From Planctomycetaceae bacterium (GTDB lineage: Bacteria; Planctomycetota; Planctomycetia; Pirellulales; Thermoguttaceae): DNA of 10,696 nucleotides. The notes beneath the pieces are model-generated. The model ran no database searches. It was given only the letters and a program-made list of their open reading frames with translations, and was not told where the DNA came from. The translations under genes were made by a program, and so were the position numbers. Where the stretch lies: NCBI GenBank assembly GCA_031287585.1, contig JAITST010000538.1, forward strand, positions 1-10,696, read 5' to 3'. Numbering within the stretch: position 1 is the stretch's first letter; each line of letters starts with the position of its first letter. Positions 1 to 6,320 of the stretch are shown in pieces.

Positions 1-885
1 GCGAGGACGGTGGCAGATTACGTTGCTTCCGGAATTTCATATACGCTAACTCAATTGGGATGGGTTCCCGGACAAACATCGATTACACTTTACGTTGAGG
101 GAATCGCAGAAAACATACAAACCACAAGGCAATTGGCAGAAAATAATGGAAAGCCAAGTACGTCAATAATCGTAAATTATTTTCTCTCAAACGGTGGTGC
201 ATCGCTTAATGTTGGAAGCGATGAGGTTTTTTACGTTGTTGCAAAAGAGAAATCGTTCTACTATGAGTTGTTGACTCATCCGGAACTTGTTGCGACATAC
301 ACATCCTCTGCAATTTACAACCGTGAAGACAAGGAAGAATTTGCTTTCCGCATTCAAACAGAGGCGGAACTTGAGAATCTTGGATTGGATAGTGCCACAC
401 GTACAAAATTAAGTGGTAATGGGACCATCAATGGACAATCAACAGGTTTCAATGCAGCACTTTATCGTGAGTATATTACAGGAAAGTATGTTCTCACTTT
501 TGCGGGAACGAATCCTATCAGTTTTGACGACTGGCGTACCAACTTCGCACAAGTTTTTTTACCGGGTGGTGTAAATCAATATAATTATGCTATTGAAATC
601 GCAGAACGGCTTATGAGTAATGGAAATTATATTGTTGACCCGGTAACAAATCGACATGGTTTTGCATTTAGCAGTTCAAATACCTACATTGCCGGACATT
701 CATTAGGCGGCGGATTAGCCAGTGCGGCATCAATTACATCGGGATTTCATGCCTATACGTTTAACGCATCGGGGTTACATCCCGCTACTGTTTTCAACAG
801 TAGCAATTTAGCCAACGCGAATAGTTTGATTACATCGTACAAGATGGATTGGGATATTTTGAGTTGGGGACAATATGTTCCTTGA
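1..885 (+). CDS. 3' part of a secreted/surface protein with a C-terminal GHSLGG lipase domain, ended early by TGA
   Basis: The frame is open from the first base, so the 5' part lies outside the window; the GTG at 10 is only the first internal start-like codon. The first ~75 residues contain an ITLYVEGI stretch like the beta-sandwich linker repeats of large bacterial surface proteins. From about residue 140 (numbered from the GTG) an alpha/beta-hydrolase follows: TFAGT, then DDWRTNF, typical of the oxyanion-hole strand of class 3/Mbeg1-like lipases, then GHSLGGG with the predicted nucleophile Ser231 (700-702). TFNASGL and the likely acid strand YKMDWDILS (Asp at 847-849 or 853-855) come next. 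The TGA at 883-885 stops the protein before the catalytic His. The same frame continues to 1122 as good protein, so this is probably a nonsense-mutated gene. The ankyrin lipoprotein gene follows closely, as in toxin-immunity pairs. The lipase fold is fairly certain; substrate and toxin role are inferred. Confidence 0.72.
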   Translation, partial: ARTVADYVASGISYTLTQLGWVPGQTSITLYVEGIAENIQTTRQLAENNGKPSTSIIVNYFLSNGGASLNVGSDEVFYVVAKEKSFYYELLTHPELVATYTSSAIYNREDKEEFAFRIQTEAELENLGLDSATRTKLSGNGTINGQSTGFNAALYREYITGKYVLTFAGTNPISFDDWRTNFAQVFLPGGVNQYNYAIEIAERLMSNGNYIVDPVTNRHGFAFSSSNTYIAGHSLGGGLASAASITSGFHAYTFNASGLHPATVFNSSNLANANSLITSYKMDWDILSWGQYVP

Positions 886-1122
886 TGGATTAATTATATT
901 TTTGGAATAATTACAATTCCAGCAGCGATAGGTAATTCTATTACGCTTGACGGTCGATACGATCTTGAGGTAGCATTAGGAATGTCTACGGTAGTGACAT
1001 CTTGGATCACCGGGGCGGCTTCGCTTTCATACATTGGTGGAACTGAACTTGTTGGTTGCGGTATCATGTGTCATTTGATGGATGAGGTTATTTATGGTAT
1101 GGAAAAACAAATACTCTATTAA
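886..1122 (+). pseudogene. Detached C-terminal part of the lipase domain, after the in-frame TGA
   Basis: The lipase frame stays open for 78 codons after TGA 883-885 and ends at TAA 1120-1122. It reads as a sensible end of the same domain: WINYIFGIITIPAAIGN, then ITLDGRYDLEVALGM, a hydrophobic stretch, and finally CHLMDEVIYGMEKQ. In this lipase superfamily the third triad residue is a histidine near the C-terminus; the His at 1072-1074 fits. No ribosome binding site or start codon suits independent translation. One base substitution would explain the break, for instance from a Trp or Arg codon, and a base-calling error cannot be excluded. If the stop is real, the upstream product lacks its catalytic His and should be inactive. 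Confidence 0.65.
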
Positions 1123-1148
1123 TACATATTCATTTCAGGAGATTTTTT

Positions 1149-2129
1149 ATGACAAAACATTATCGAATTATTAGTTACGGAATAAGGGAAAAACGAATAT
1201 TTTTTTTCCTTATCTGTTCACTCCTTGTAACAATATCAGGTTGTCAAAAAATGTTTGGTGCACAGAAACCGCTCTGTACTCCAGAGGAATGTTTTGGTGA
1301 TACCAAAATCATCGCGTTGTGTCATGCTATTGAGGAGGGAAATATAGTAAAAATAGAAAACTGTATATCAGAAGGGGCGGATGTCAATGTAATTGGAAAA
1401 GTGGTAACAAAAAGAGGAATAAGAAAGGATATTCCTCTCTTATTATGGTCTTTTCCTTTTGGAGAAAAAGTGTTGGAATGTCTTCTAAAACATGGAGCGG
1501 ATACAAATTATCTTTACGCCGAGGGAGAAAAATTCCACAAATCATTTCTCTACATTGCCTTGGACGGATGGTATGCCGACCCCCAATTTAGAAATTACGT
1601 TGATATTCTTTTAAAATATGGTGCAGATCCTGACTTGGGTGATAGTTCACCTCTTATTCCTGCGGCTTTACATGGAGATTATACGTATCATGCGCTCACC
1701 TGTCTTGTAGAAGCGGGGGCGGATTTGAATAAAGGCGATATTATTGGAGGCGAATATCCTGTTACTGCCGCTTCCAGACACAAGAATTACAAAGCACTTC
1801 TTTATCTTTTGGAATCGGGGGCTACTTACGATGTAACTACGATTCCTGGCGGTACGATACAACGGATACTATATCAACATCGTGCAGAACGTACCTCCTT
1901 GACATCAGACCAACGGGAATACATAAAAAAACATTTTCCCGGTCAATTGGAATCTTTAGAAGAGAATGAAAAAAACTTCAATAAAGTGATTAAATGGTTA
2001 GAGGATCATGGTGTCAGTTTTGACAAACCTGTACCGCATGCAACCAGCACAAAGAAACCTGAACCAGTACATAAGAAACCGAAGGTGAAGGAAAATGTCT
2101 TGCTTGGGGCAGTGTTGAAGTTGATGTGA
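1149..2129 (+). CDS. Ankyrin-repeat lipoprotein, possible immunity partner of the lipase
   Basis: The 326-residue product begins with a basic segment and a hydrophobic stretch (residues ~17-30) ending in TISGC, a lipobox that would make Cys32 the lipidated N-terminus. Ankyrin-type repeats follow at about residues 50-240, recognisable by recurring L..GAD.N segments: ISEGADVN, LKHGADTN, LKYGADPD, VEAGADLN and LESGATYD. A charged tail (KKPEPVHKKPK) closes the protein. The start is supported by AGGAG at 1137-1141, 7 bases before the ATG. The gene begins 26 bases after the lipase frame's final TAA, so the two are probably co-transcribed. Ankyrin proteins are a recognised class of immunity protein beside polymorphic and type VI effectors; a periplasm-facing lipoprotein would suit neutralising a lipase there. 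That role is inference. The C-terminus may be altered: another frame carries plausible protein to a TAA at 2207-2209. Confidence 0.85.
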   Translation: MTKHYRIISYGIREKRIFFFLICSLLVTISGCQKMFGAQKPLCTPEECFGDTKIIALCHAIEEGNIVKIENCISEGADVNVIGKVVTKRGIRKDIPLLLWSFPFGEKVLECLLKHGADTNYLYAEGEKFHKSFLYIALDGWYADPQFRNYVDILLKYGADPDLGDSSPLIPAALHGDYTYHALTCLVEAGADLNKGDIIGGEYPVTAASRHKNYKALLYLLESGATYDVTTIPGGTIQRILYQHRAERTSLTSDQREYIKKHFPGQLESLEENEKNFNKVIKWLEDHGVSFDKPVPHATSTKKPEPVHKKPKVKENVLLGAVLKLM

Positions 2130-2201
2130 ATAAAGTTGACATGAACACGTTGTTGGAAAATTCAACATCGCAAGAGCGCACCAAAAAGAAAGGACAAGAC
2201 A

Positions 2202-2402
2202 ATGAATAACGAACAAAAATACTTGGTATTTATCAATATCGCGTTTTCGTCCAAAACGCGAAAGGTCGATTACGATAAGGCAACCGATACGCTTGCGATT
2301 TTACAGTTGCTGGACTCCATTGTGTCAATTGGCGCGCACTCTATGTTTTCGTCAAACACAATGTACTCCTCATTAGATTATACTTCGGGCGGCGGTTTTT
2401 GA
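2202..2402 (+). CDS. Short ORF of unknown function, possibly a truncated gene
   Basis: The 66-codon ORF begins MNNEQKYLVFINIAF and ends with SGGGF. Its ATG has a good ribosome binding site (AAGGA at 2190-2194, 7 bases before the start). The start also overlaps by 8 bases the TAA (2207-2209) of the alternative frame that continues the ankyrin protein, an arrangement typical of translationally coupled genes. It stops 10 bases before the convergent PfkB gene's stop codon. I do not recognise the product. A hydrophobic beginning, a KATDTLAILQLLDSI helix-like stretch and a low-complexity end can be seen. It may be the beginning of a gene whose remainder was lost at the junction with the kinase gene, or it may not be coding. 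Confidence 0.35.
   Translation: MNNEQKYLVFINIAFSSKTRKVDYDKATDTLAILQLLDSIVSIGAHSMFSSNTMYSSLDYTSGGGF
2240..2260. repeat. Perfect 8-bp inverted repeat with 5-base loop
   Basis: CGCGTTTT (2240-2247) is separated by CGTCC from its exact complement AAAACGCG (2253-2260). The stem-loop lies inside the short ORF. There is no T-run after it on either strand, so it is not a standard intrinsic terminator, although it lies in the gap between convergent transcription units. Confidence 0.5.
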
Positions 2403-2412
2403 ACAACTTCTA

Positions 2413-3357
2413 TCAATGCCGTGAGAGAAACTCCATTAACTCTTCCCGATTGAAAACGGTTGCCGTTGTGCTTACTCCTCTTACGCTGCTTGCGCCTACC
2501 GCACTTCCCCAGCGGATTGATTCTTCTATGTTTTGTCCGTCTAATAGTCCCGCTATCAGACCTGCACAGAATGCGTCGCCCGAACCGGAACCGCTTACAT
2601 ATTCCATATTGAAAATATCTGTATGAAACGTTTCGTGTTCGTCGAAGTACGTTACTCCGTTTTCGCCTTGCGTTATCAATACCGCCTTTGCTCCCGCGTC
2701 AAGAAAACGTTTCGCCTGCTCCGATGGCTTCTTCAAACCTGTCACCGCTTCACTCTCATTTTCGTTCGGCATAAAGAAATCGGCGAACGGCAAGAGCGGT
2801 TCGAGAAGTTGCCAATATGGTCGGTCACCATTTAGCACAACATCCAGCATCACCTGCCAACCGTTATCGCGTGCCGCCTGCAAGATTCGCGGTGTTTGCT
2901 CGTTTTCAAGCGAACGCAGCATAAAAAATCCGCCAAGATACAAAATCTTTCGCTCATCACGTTTTGTTTCCGACGTGATAAACTTGATAAGTTTGTCATC
3001 GAAAACAAAATTGTCATTTGCACCGGTTGTACAGATGAAACGCCGGTCTTCGTTACGAACGTTGATGTGAATCGCTGTACCCGGACAGTTCTGCGGCGAG
3101 TGTTGCAAGAAATCAACATTTATCGTGGGTAACGAAATCGCCCGTACAATGAAGTCACTGAAAGCATCGTCACCAACACAACCCGCTACCGCAACCGACA
3201 CTCCAAGCCGCGCTAGGTCAAAAGCAACGTTCGCCGCACAACCGCCGAGATTGAGTTCAATCCGCTCGGTAGTCAAGAGTTCGCCAGCCGCAGGAATATG
3301 GCTGATTGGGAAACAGGCAACATCGGCGAATAGGATTCCGTTACATATACAGTACAT
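2413..3357 (-). CDS. PfkB-family carbohydrate kinase
   Basis: The 314-residue protein has the length and motif order of the ribokinase/PfkB family, which transfers the ATP gamma-phosphate to a hydroxyl of a sugar or nucleoside in the cytoplasm. The N-terminal di-glycine signature appears as LNLGGCAANVAFDLARLG (residues 37-54), and the ATP/catalytic signature as SGSGSGDAFCAGLIAGLLDG near the C-terminus, with Asp261 as the predicted catalytic base. The first Asp of the classical DTxGAGD motif is a Ser here. FFMPNENESEAVTG (~residue 195) is the usual NExE metal/phosphate-binding segment, and GVSTTATVF closes the nucleotide pocket. The exact substrate cannot be read from sequence; fructokinase, ribokinase and adenosine-kinase-like activities are all possible. 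The ATG at 3357 gives the expected N-terminus but has only a weak AGAG upstream. It converges with the accessory genes and is separated from the beta-propeller gene by a REP-like pair. Confidence 0.9.
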   Translation of the reverse strand: MYCICNGILFADVACFPISHIPAAGELLTTERIELNLGGCAANVAFDLARLGVSVAVAGCVGDDAFSDFIVRAISLPTINVDFLQHSPQNCPGTAIHINVRNEDRRFICTTGANDNFVFDDKLIKFITSETKRDERKILYLGGFFMLRSLENEQTPRILQAARDNGWQVMLDVVLNGDRPYWQLLEPLLPFADFFMPNENESEAVTGLKKPSEQAKRFLDAGAKAVLITQGENGVTYFDEHETFHTDIFNMEYVSGSGSGDAFCAGLIAGLLDGQNIEESIRWGSAVGASSVRGVSTTATVFNREELMEFLSRH

Positions 3358-3372
3358 AGATTATTCTCTGAA

Positions 3373-3401
3373 ATAATGTTTACCACAAAATACAAACTCA
3401 A
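3373..3401 (-). promoter_or_regulatory. Candidate sigma70-type promoter for the PfkB kinase
   Basis: On the minus strand, TTGAGT (3396-3401) is followed after 17 bases by CATTAT (3373-3378). Each box matches the consensus at 4 of 6 positions, and the spacing is ideal. Transcription would begin about 10 bases before the ATG at 3357, giving a very short leader, consistent with the weak ribosome binding site. This is a prediction from boxes alone. Confidence 0.35.
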
Positions 3402-3412
3402 CACGTCCGTTT

Positions 3413-3474
3413 CCGTCGGTTAAAATCGACGGCAATGAATAATTGGGAGTATTGCCGTCGGCTTCATCCGACGA
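3413..3474. repeat. REP-like inverted pair of 24-base palindromic units (copy 1)
   Basis: Unit A (3413-3436) pairs CCGTCG with CGACGG around a short AT loop and ends in GGCAAT. After 14 bases, unit B (3451-3474) starts ATTGCCGTCGGCTTCA and pairs CGTCGG with CCGACG. B is the inverted form of A, so each unit can fold and the two can also pair together. The same layout recurs at 6504-6565. It begins 29 bases after the stop codon of the beta-propeller gene, so it would lie in that gene's 3' UTR and also just upstream of the kinase promoter. This resembles REP/BIME elements; no RAYT transposase is seen in the window. Confidence 0.75.
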
Positions 3475-3503
3475 ATTAGCGAAATTGTTACGTATTTCCA
3501 TCA

Positions 3504-5216
3504 TTACCCAAACGGGTCATCACCGCTGTTTTCTTCGTTTGGCATTGATTCGTCCGTTTCGGTTTCCGATTCACCGAACGGGTCATCGTCGGTTCCTTTT
3601 ACTTTTTGCTTTCTCTGTTTTGGTGCCGCCTTTTTTCCACCCGCAATTTTTAGTGCTTCAAGATACTCTTCGCAAGTCGGTTTATAGCGTTTTATTTCCT
3701 TCGCTTTTACCGTATCGTCATCGGATTCCTGCCACTCGCTTAGGCACTGCACTAATCCGTCCTTCGTTACCAAAATTATTTGGTTGGTTTCGTCGTTGAA
3801 GTAGCGGAAGTGGTAGTCGCGGGCTGACATTGACTTTACTCTTGCACCAGTTGCCCTGTCGAGAATCGTTAGTTGCTGTTGTGTGTCGATGGTGTAAACT
3901 CTTGTTTCCGACGCTGCTACAAAGTTTGTAATCTTTGGTGAATACCAAATTTCTTTACCATCGTTCATACCAATCGCGTGCATTCCGCCGCCTCGTGAAC
4001 ACGCAAATACCATATCACCGATATTCGCCACTTCGTTATCAATCGCACCATTCGCCGCGAACCGCCATATCACCTGACTGCTCAAATCTTCGATTGCGAA
4101 CACGTAACCCGCTTGCGTACCGACTAACAATCTGCTCGAACGTTCCGGCTTTTGACCGTCGGGCAACGCGGGCGGATTCGCGTGACAGAACGTCGGACGC
4201 GCGACAATGTTTTCCTTGTTTTTCGTTTCGTATTCAGTTATCCGCGAACTATTCATAAAGTACGAACGCGGCGAGATATTGACACGATAACGTAACAATA
4301 ACGTATCTTTCGAGAAATTTTCGACTGAACCGACAAACAACGCGCCGATGTCTGTTGTCCACGCGACGAGTTCGGAGTGTCCGACCAGTATTTCTTTTGC
4401 GGTTTCTTCCGTACCGACTACGTCATACCGCAACTTCTGTGTACAAACATTTGGTTGCAACCAGATGTGTCCGAACGTTTGTGCTACCAACGGAATCACC
4501 GAACCGGCTTCGAGTTGTATCGCTTCCTCGGGCGTTTCCCTCACTCGTTTCGGACTTGTGAGACGTTTCGATTCTTCAAAAGACTTCTTGATGTTCTCAA
4601 TTGCTTTCATATCTTCGTCTTCTTCCTCCGTTTTCGCCGCTGCGGGTTTTGTGCCTGTTTCACCAGCCGTAACTGGTTTCGCGGCGGTTTCTTTTGCGTC
4701 GGCTTCGGAAGTGATTTTGTCTTCAAGACAGTACGCGACAATACGTCCCGACATTAGCGGTATGTAAACATAAGACTCGCTCAATTCGCAACCCGCTCCG
4801 GGCGTGTCGTCCAACTTCGCTTGCCAAACCAACTTACCGTCACGGCGGTCAAGTACATTGACCGTTGTTCCGTTGATAACCGCAACCATCCGGCTATTGA
4901 CTCCCGGCGCGTAAGTAATCTGACTTCGTTCACCAATGCGGCGTTTCCAACGCAAGTGACCTGTTGCACTATCCAACGCCGTAATGCTCGCGTTACTCGA
5001 AACGACGAATAACGTGTTGCCTTCCAGACGAACGAACAAAACCTCGTCGTTGTCGGCATCAAACATAATCTTGTGAAACCAATCACGCGACAAACCGTAT
5101 TGCTGAGCGGTATGGTCGGAAATTAACGCGGTAGTTTCAGCGGCATAAACCGTGAGCGTGGTCGTGAATAGTAACGCGATGATGAATCGGGTAATGGACG
5201 TTATCATGGCTGACAT
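3504..5216 (-). CDS. Secreted PQQ-like (BamB-type) beta-propeller protein with acidic DDPFG tail
   Basis: The 570-residue product starts with a signal peptide: hydrophobic core at residues ~8-23, then VYA-AE, suggesting cleavage after Ala25 and no lipobox. Beta-propeller blades of the PQQ-like/BamB type follow, with typical endings ALDSATGHLRW (80-90), VLDRRDGKLVW (121-131), AIGMNDGKEIW and ILDRATGARV. A charged, low-complexity insert rich in Glu, Ala and Lys (about 165-235) interrupts the propeller. The tail (about 520-570) is basic, then strongly acidic, with DDPFG twice, the second at the extreme C-terminus. Propellers of this kind act as scaffolds or bind PQQ in dehydrogenases; no catalytic partner domain is present, so a periplasmic scaffold or envelope role is likelier. 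No Shine-Dalgarno precedes the ATG at 5216; the ATG at 5207 is an alternative. It is probably the last gene of the unit with cmk. Confidence 0.82.
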   Translation of the reverse strand: MSAMITSITRFIIALLFTTTLTVYAAETTALISDHTAQQYGLSRDWFHKIMFDADNDEVLFVRLEGNTLFVVSSNASITALDSATGHLRWKRRIGERSQITYAPGVNSRMVAVINGTTVNVLDRRDGKLVWQAKLDDTPGAGCELSESYVYIPLMSGRIVAYCLEDKITSEADAKETAAKPVTAGETGTKPAAAKTEEEDEDMKAIENIKKSFEESKRLTSPKRVRETPEEAIQLEAGSVIPLVAQTFGHIWLQPNVCTQKLRYDVVGTEETAKEILVGHSELVAWTTDIGALFVGSVENFSKDTLLLRYRVNISPRSYFMNSSRITEYETKNKENIVARPTFCHANPPALPDGQKPERSSRLLVGTQAGYVFAIEDLSSQVIWRFAANGAIDNEVANIGDMVFACSRGGGMHAIGMNDGKEIWYSPKITNFVAASETRVYTIDTQQQLTILDRATGARVKSMSARDYHFRYFNDETNQIILVTKDGLVQCLSEWQESDDDTVKAKEIKRYKPTCEEYLEALKIAGGKKAAPKQRKQKVKGTDDDPFGESETETDESMPNEENSGDDPFG

Positions 5217-5253
5217 TTGTTGGAGTTATAAAAATTTTAGATTTTAGAATTTT

Positions 5254-5296
5254 GATTTTAGACTTCAATACCATCTGAAATCAAAAAACTAAAATC
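5254..5296. repeat. AT-rich dyad in the cmk-propeller gap (copy 1)
   Basis: GATTTTAG (5254-5261) and CTAAAATC (5289-5296) are exact complements. Read on the minus strand, the element is GATTTTAG, 9 bases, TTCAGAT, 7 bases, AAGTCTAAAAT. The same three blocks in the same order occur at 5965-6010. Further TCTAAAAT direct repeats extend downstream to about 5235. It overlaps the cmk stop codon and fills most of the 78-base gap before the propeller gene. Confidence 0.6.
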
Positions 5297-5954
5297 AACA
5301 CTTCCCCACTATTTCACACAAACGTTCTAATACTTCGTTTGCATTCATTCCGTCTGTTATCAGTTCTATGCTGTTTTTCGGACGGATTAGCGGGGCTATT
5401 TTTCTGTTGACATCTTCGTTGTCCCGTTTGTTTATTGATTTCAGGATTTCGTCGAAGTCACCGGATTCGTTTCTTTGTCTCATTTCCGAGAGACGGCGGC
5501 GGGTTCGTTCTTCGGGTGTTGCGGTCAGATAAATTTTACATTCCGCGTCGGGAAATACAATGCTTCCCTGATCACGTCCTTCCGTTACCAAACTTTTTCC
5601 CGCTTTTGCCAAACGTTCCGCAATCGCTCGTTGCTGATTTACCATCAACAAACGTATATCGGGATTGTTCGCGGCGAAACGGATATGTCCCGTAACTTCC
5701 TGCGAACGAACCGCGTCTGTTACGTCTTCACCATCAAGCAGCGTGCGCCCGTTGTCAATGTCGAGCCGAATCGACTTCGCGACGTTTTCCAATTCGGTCG
5801 GATTGTCCCAATTAACGTTGCGGCGTAAACCCGCCAACGCGACCGTGCGGTACATTGACCCCGTATCGAGATAGTCGTAACCCAATCGCGCAGCCAACAT
5901 TTTAGCAAGCGTACTTTTACCAGCACCGGCTGGTCCGTCGATGGTTATTATCAT
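5295..5954 (-). CDS. cmk: (d)CMP kinase (cytidylate kinase)
   Basis: Cytidylate kinase converts CMP and dCMP with ATP to the diphosphates in cytoplasmic pyrimidine nucleotide recycling. At 219 residues the length is normal. The P-loop is GPAGAGKST (residues 7-15), followed by the CMP-site motif LDTGSMYR (29-36). TEGRDQGSIVFPDA (124-137) then TATPEERTRRR form the conserved second half and LID region, and RDNEDVNRKIAPL is the family's C-terminal signature. The near-terminal motif reads ITDGM where IDTS-like residues are common. Gln129 in EGRDQG, instead of the usual Ile, is a variant I associate with Planctomycetota (from memory). There is no clear Shine-Dalgarno before the ATG at 5954. It lies 66 bases after the small hypothetical gene and 78 bases before the beta-propeller gene, all on one strand, so it is probably transcribed from the promoter at 6368-6396. 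Confidence 0.96.
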   Translation of the reverse strand: MIITIDGPAGAGKSTLAKMLAARLGYDYLDTGSMYRTVALAGLRRNVNWDNPTELENVAKSIRLDIDNGRTLLDGEDVTDAVRSQEVTGHIRFAANNPDIRLLMVNQQRAIAERLAKAGKSLVTEGRDQGSIVFPDAECKIYLTATPEERTRRRLSEMRQRNESGDFDEILKSINKRDNEDVNRKIAPLIRPKNSIELITDGMNANEVLERLCEIVGKC

Positions 5955-5964
5955 TTGTGTAGGA

Positions 5965-6010
5965 ATTTTAGACTTGCGATGTACAATCTGAATACCTGCA
6001 ATCTAAAATC
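5965..6010. repeat. AT-rich dyad in the small-gene/cmk gap (copy 2)
   Basis: ATTTTAGACTTGC (5965-5977) is complementary, apart from one bulged C, to GCAATCTAAAAT (5998-6009), giving a stem of 12 pairs with a 20-base loop. Read on the minus strand it has GATTTTAG, 10 bases, TTCAGAT, 10 bases, AAGTCTAAAAT, the same three blocks as 5254-5296. It lies between the small hypothetical gene and cmk and has no T-run placed as in an intrinsic terminator. Confidence 0.65.
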
Positions 6011-6020
6011 CGCCCTTCTT

Positions 6021-6278
6021 CTACGGATTGAACGCGGGTTGAATATCGTTTATTGAGCGACCGAGTTTTTTGGTCTTGGTTTTCGGCTCGCCGTTACCGA
6101 TAAACTTTACTTGTTTCTCGTTTGTTGTTGTGTTATCATCTTGCAGGAAACTCATAATTCTCTCACTTGATTCCTGCTTGTCCAGCGGCATTCCAAGTGT
6201 TCGCATTGCGTCACTGGTGCCTTCCAAAATCGAACGCTTTACGCCATCACGAATCCAGTCAAAAAAGTTGAAGTTCAT
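6021..6278 (-). CDS. Small conserved-looking hypothetical protein (85 residues)
   Basis: The product begins MNFNFFDWIRDGVKRSILEG and continues with SDAMRTLGMPLDKQ, then a polar, Lys-rich end. The amphipathic N-terminal segment followed by short helices and a disordered basic tail suggests a small soluble or membrane-surface protein; I cannot name a function. The frame opens upstream to a GTG at 6359, giving 112 residues, but I prefer the ATG at 6278. It has AAAGGA 6 bases upstream (6285-6290), whereas the GTG would lie at the very 5' end of the transcript predicted from the promoter at 6368-6396. It is the first gene of a probable unit with cmk and the beta-propeller gene. Confidence 0.7.
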   Translation of the reverse strand: MNFNFFDWIRDGVKRSILEGTSDAMRTLGMPLDKQESSERIMSFLQDDNTTTNEKQVKFIGNGEPKTKTKKLGRSINDIQPAFNP

Positions 6279-6320
6279 AACAAATCCTTTCGTTGGAACA
6301 ATTTTTTTTCGGTATTGATT

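Noticed and set aside
883..913. Selenocysteine insertion at TGA 883-885, with a stem-loop TAATTAT/ATAATTA (891-897 with 907-913) just downstream
   Set aside because: The stem is only A/T pairs, the loop does not look like a bacterial SECIS, and the lipase family has no Cys or Sec known at this place. A nonsense mutation is simpler.
2081..2129. Programmed -1 ribosomal frameshifting in the ankyrin gene
   Set aside because: No good slippery heptamer is seen in the overlap, and neighbouring genes show ordinary decay. An indel explains the frame change better.
2260..2345. Fragment of an ISAs1-like transposase in the short ORF (TDTLAILQLLDSIVSIGA resembles the ...LL..L...VSIDA segment)
   Set aside because: The similarity is short, needs a gap, and lacks the catalytic Asp and the following MGCQ-like residues.
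3413..3474. REP-like hairpins as a short CRISPR array
   Set aside because: There are only two units in opposite orientation with a 14-base spacer; CRISPR repeats are direct, longer and evenly spaced.
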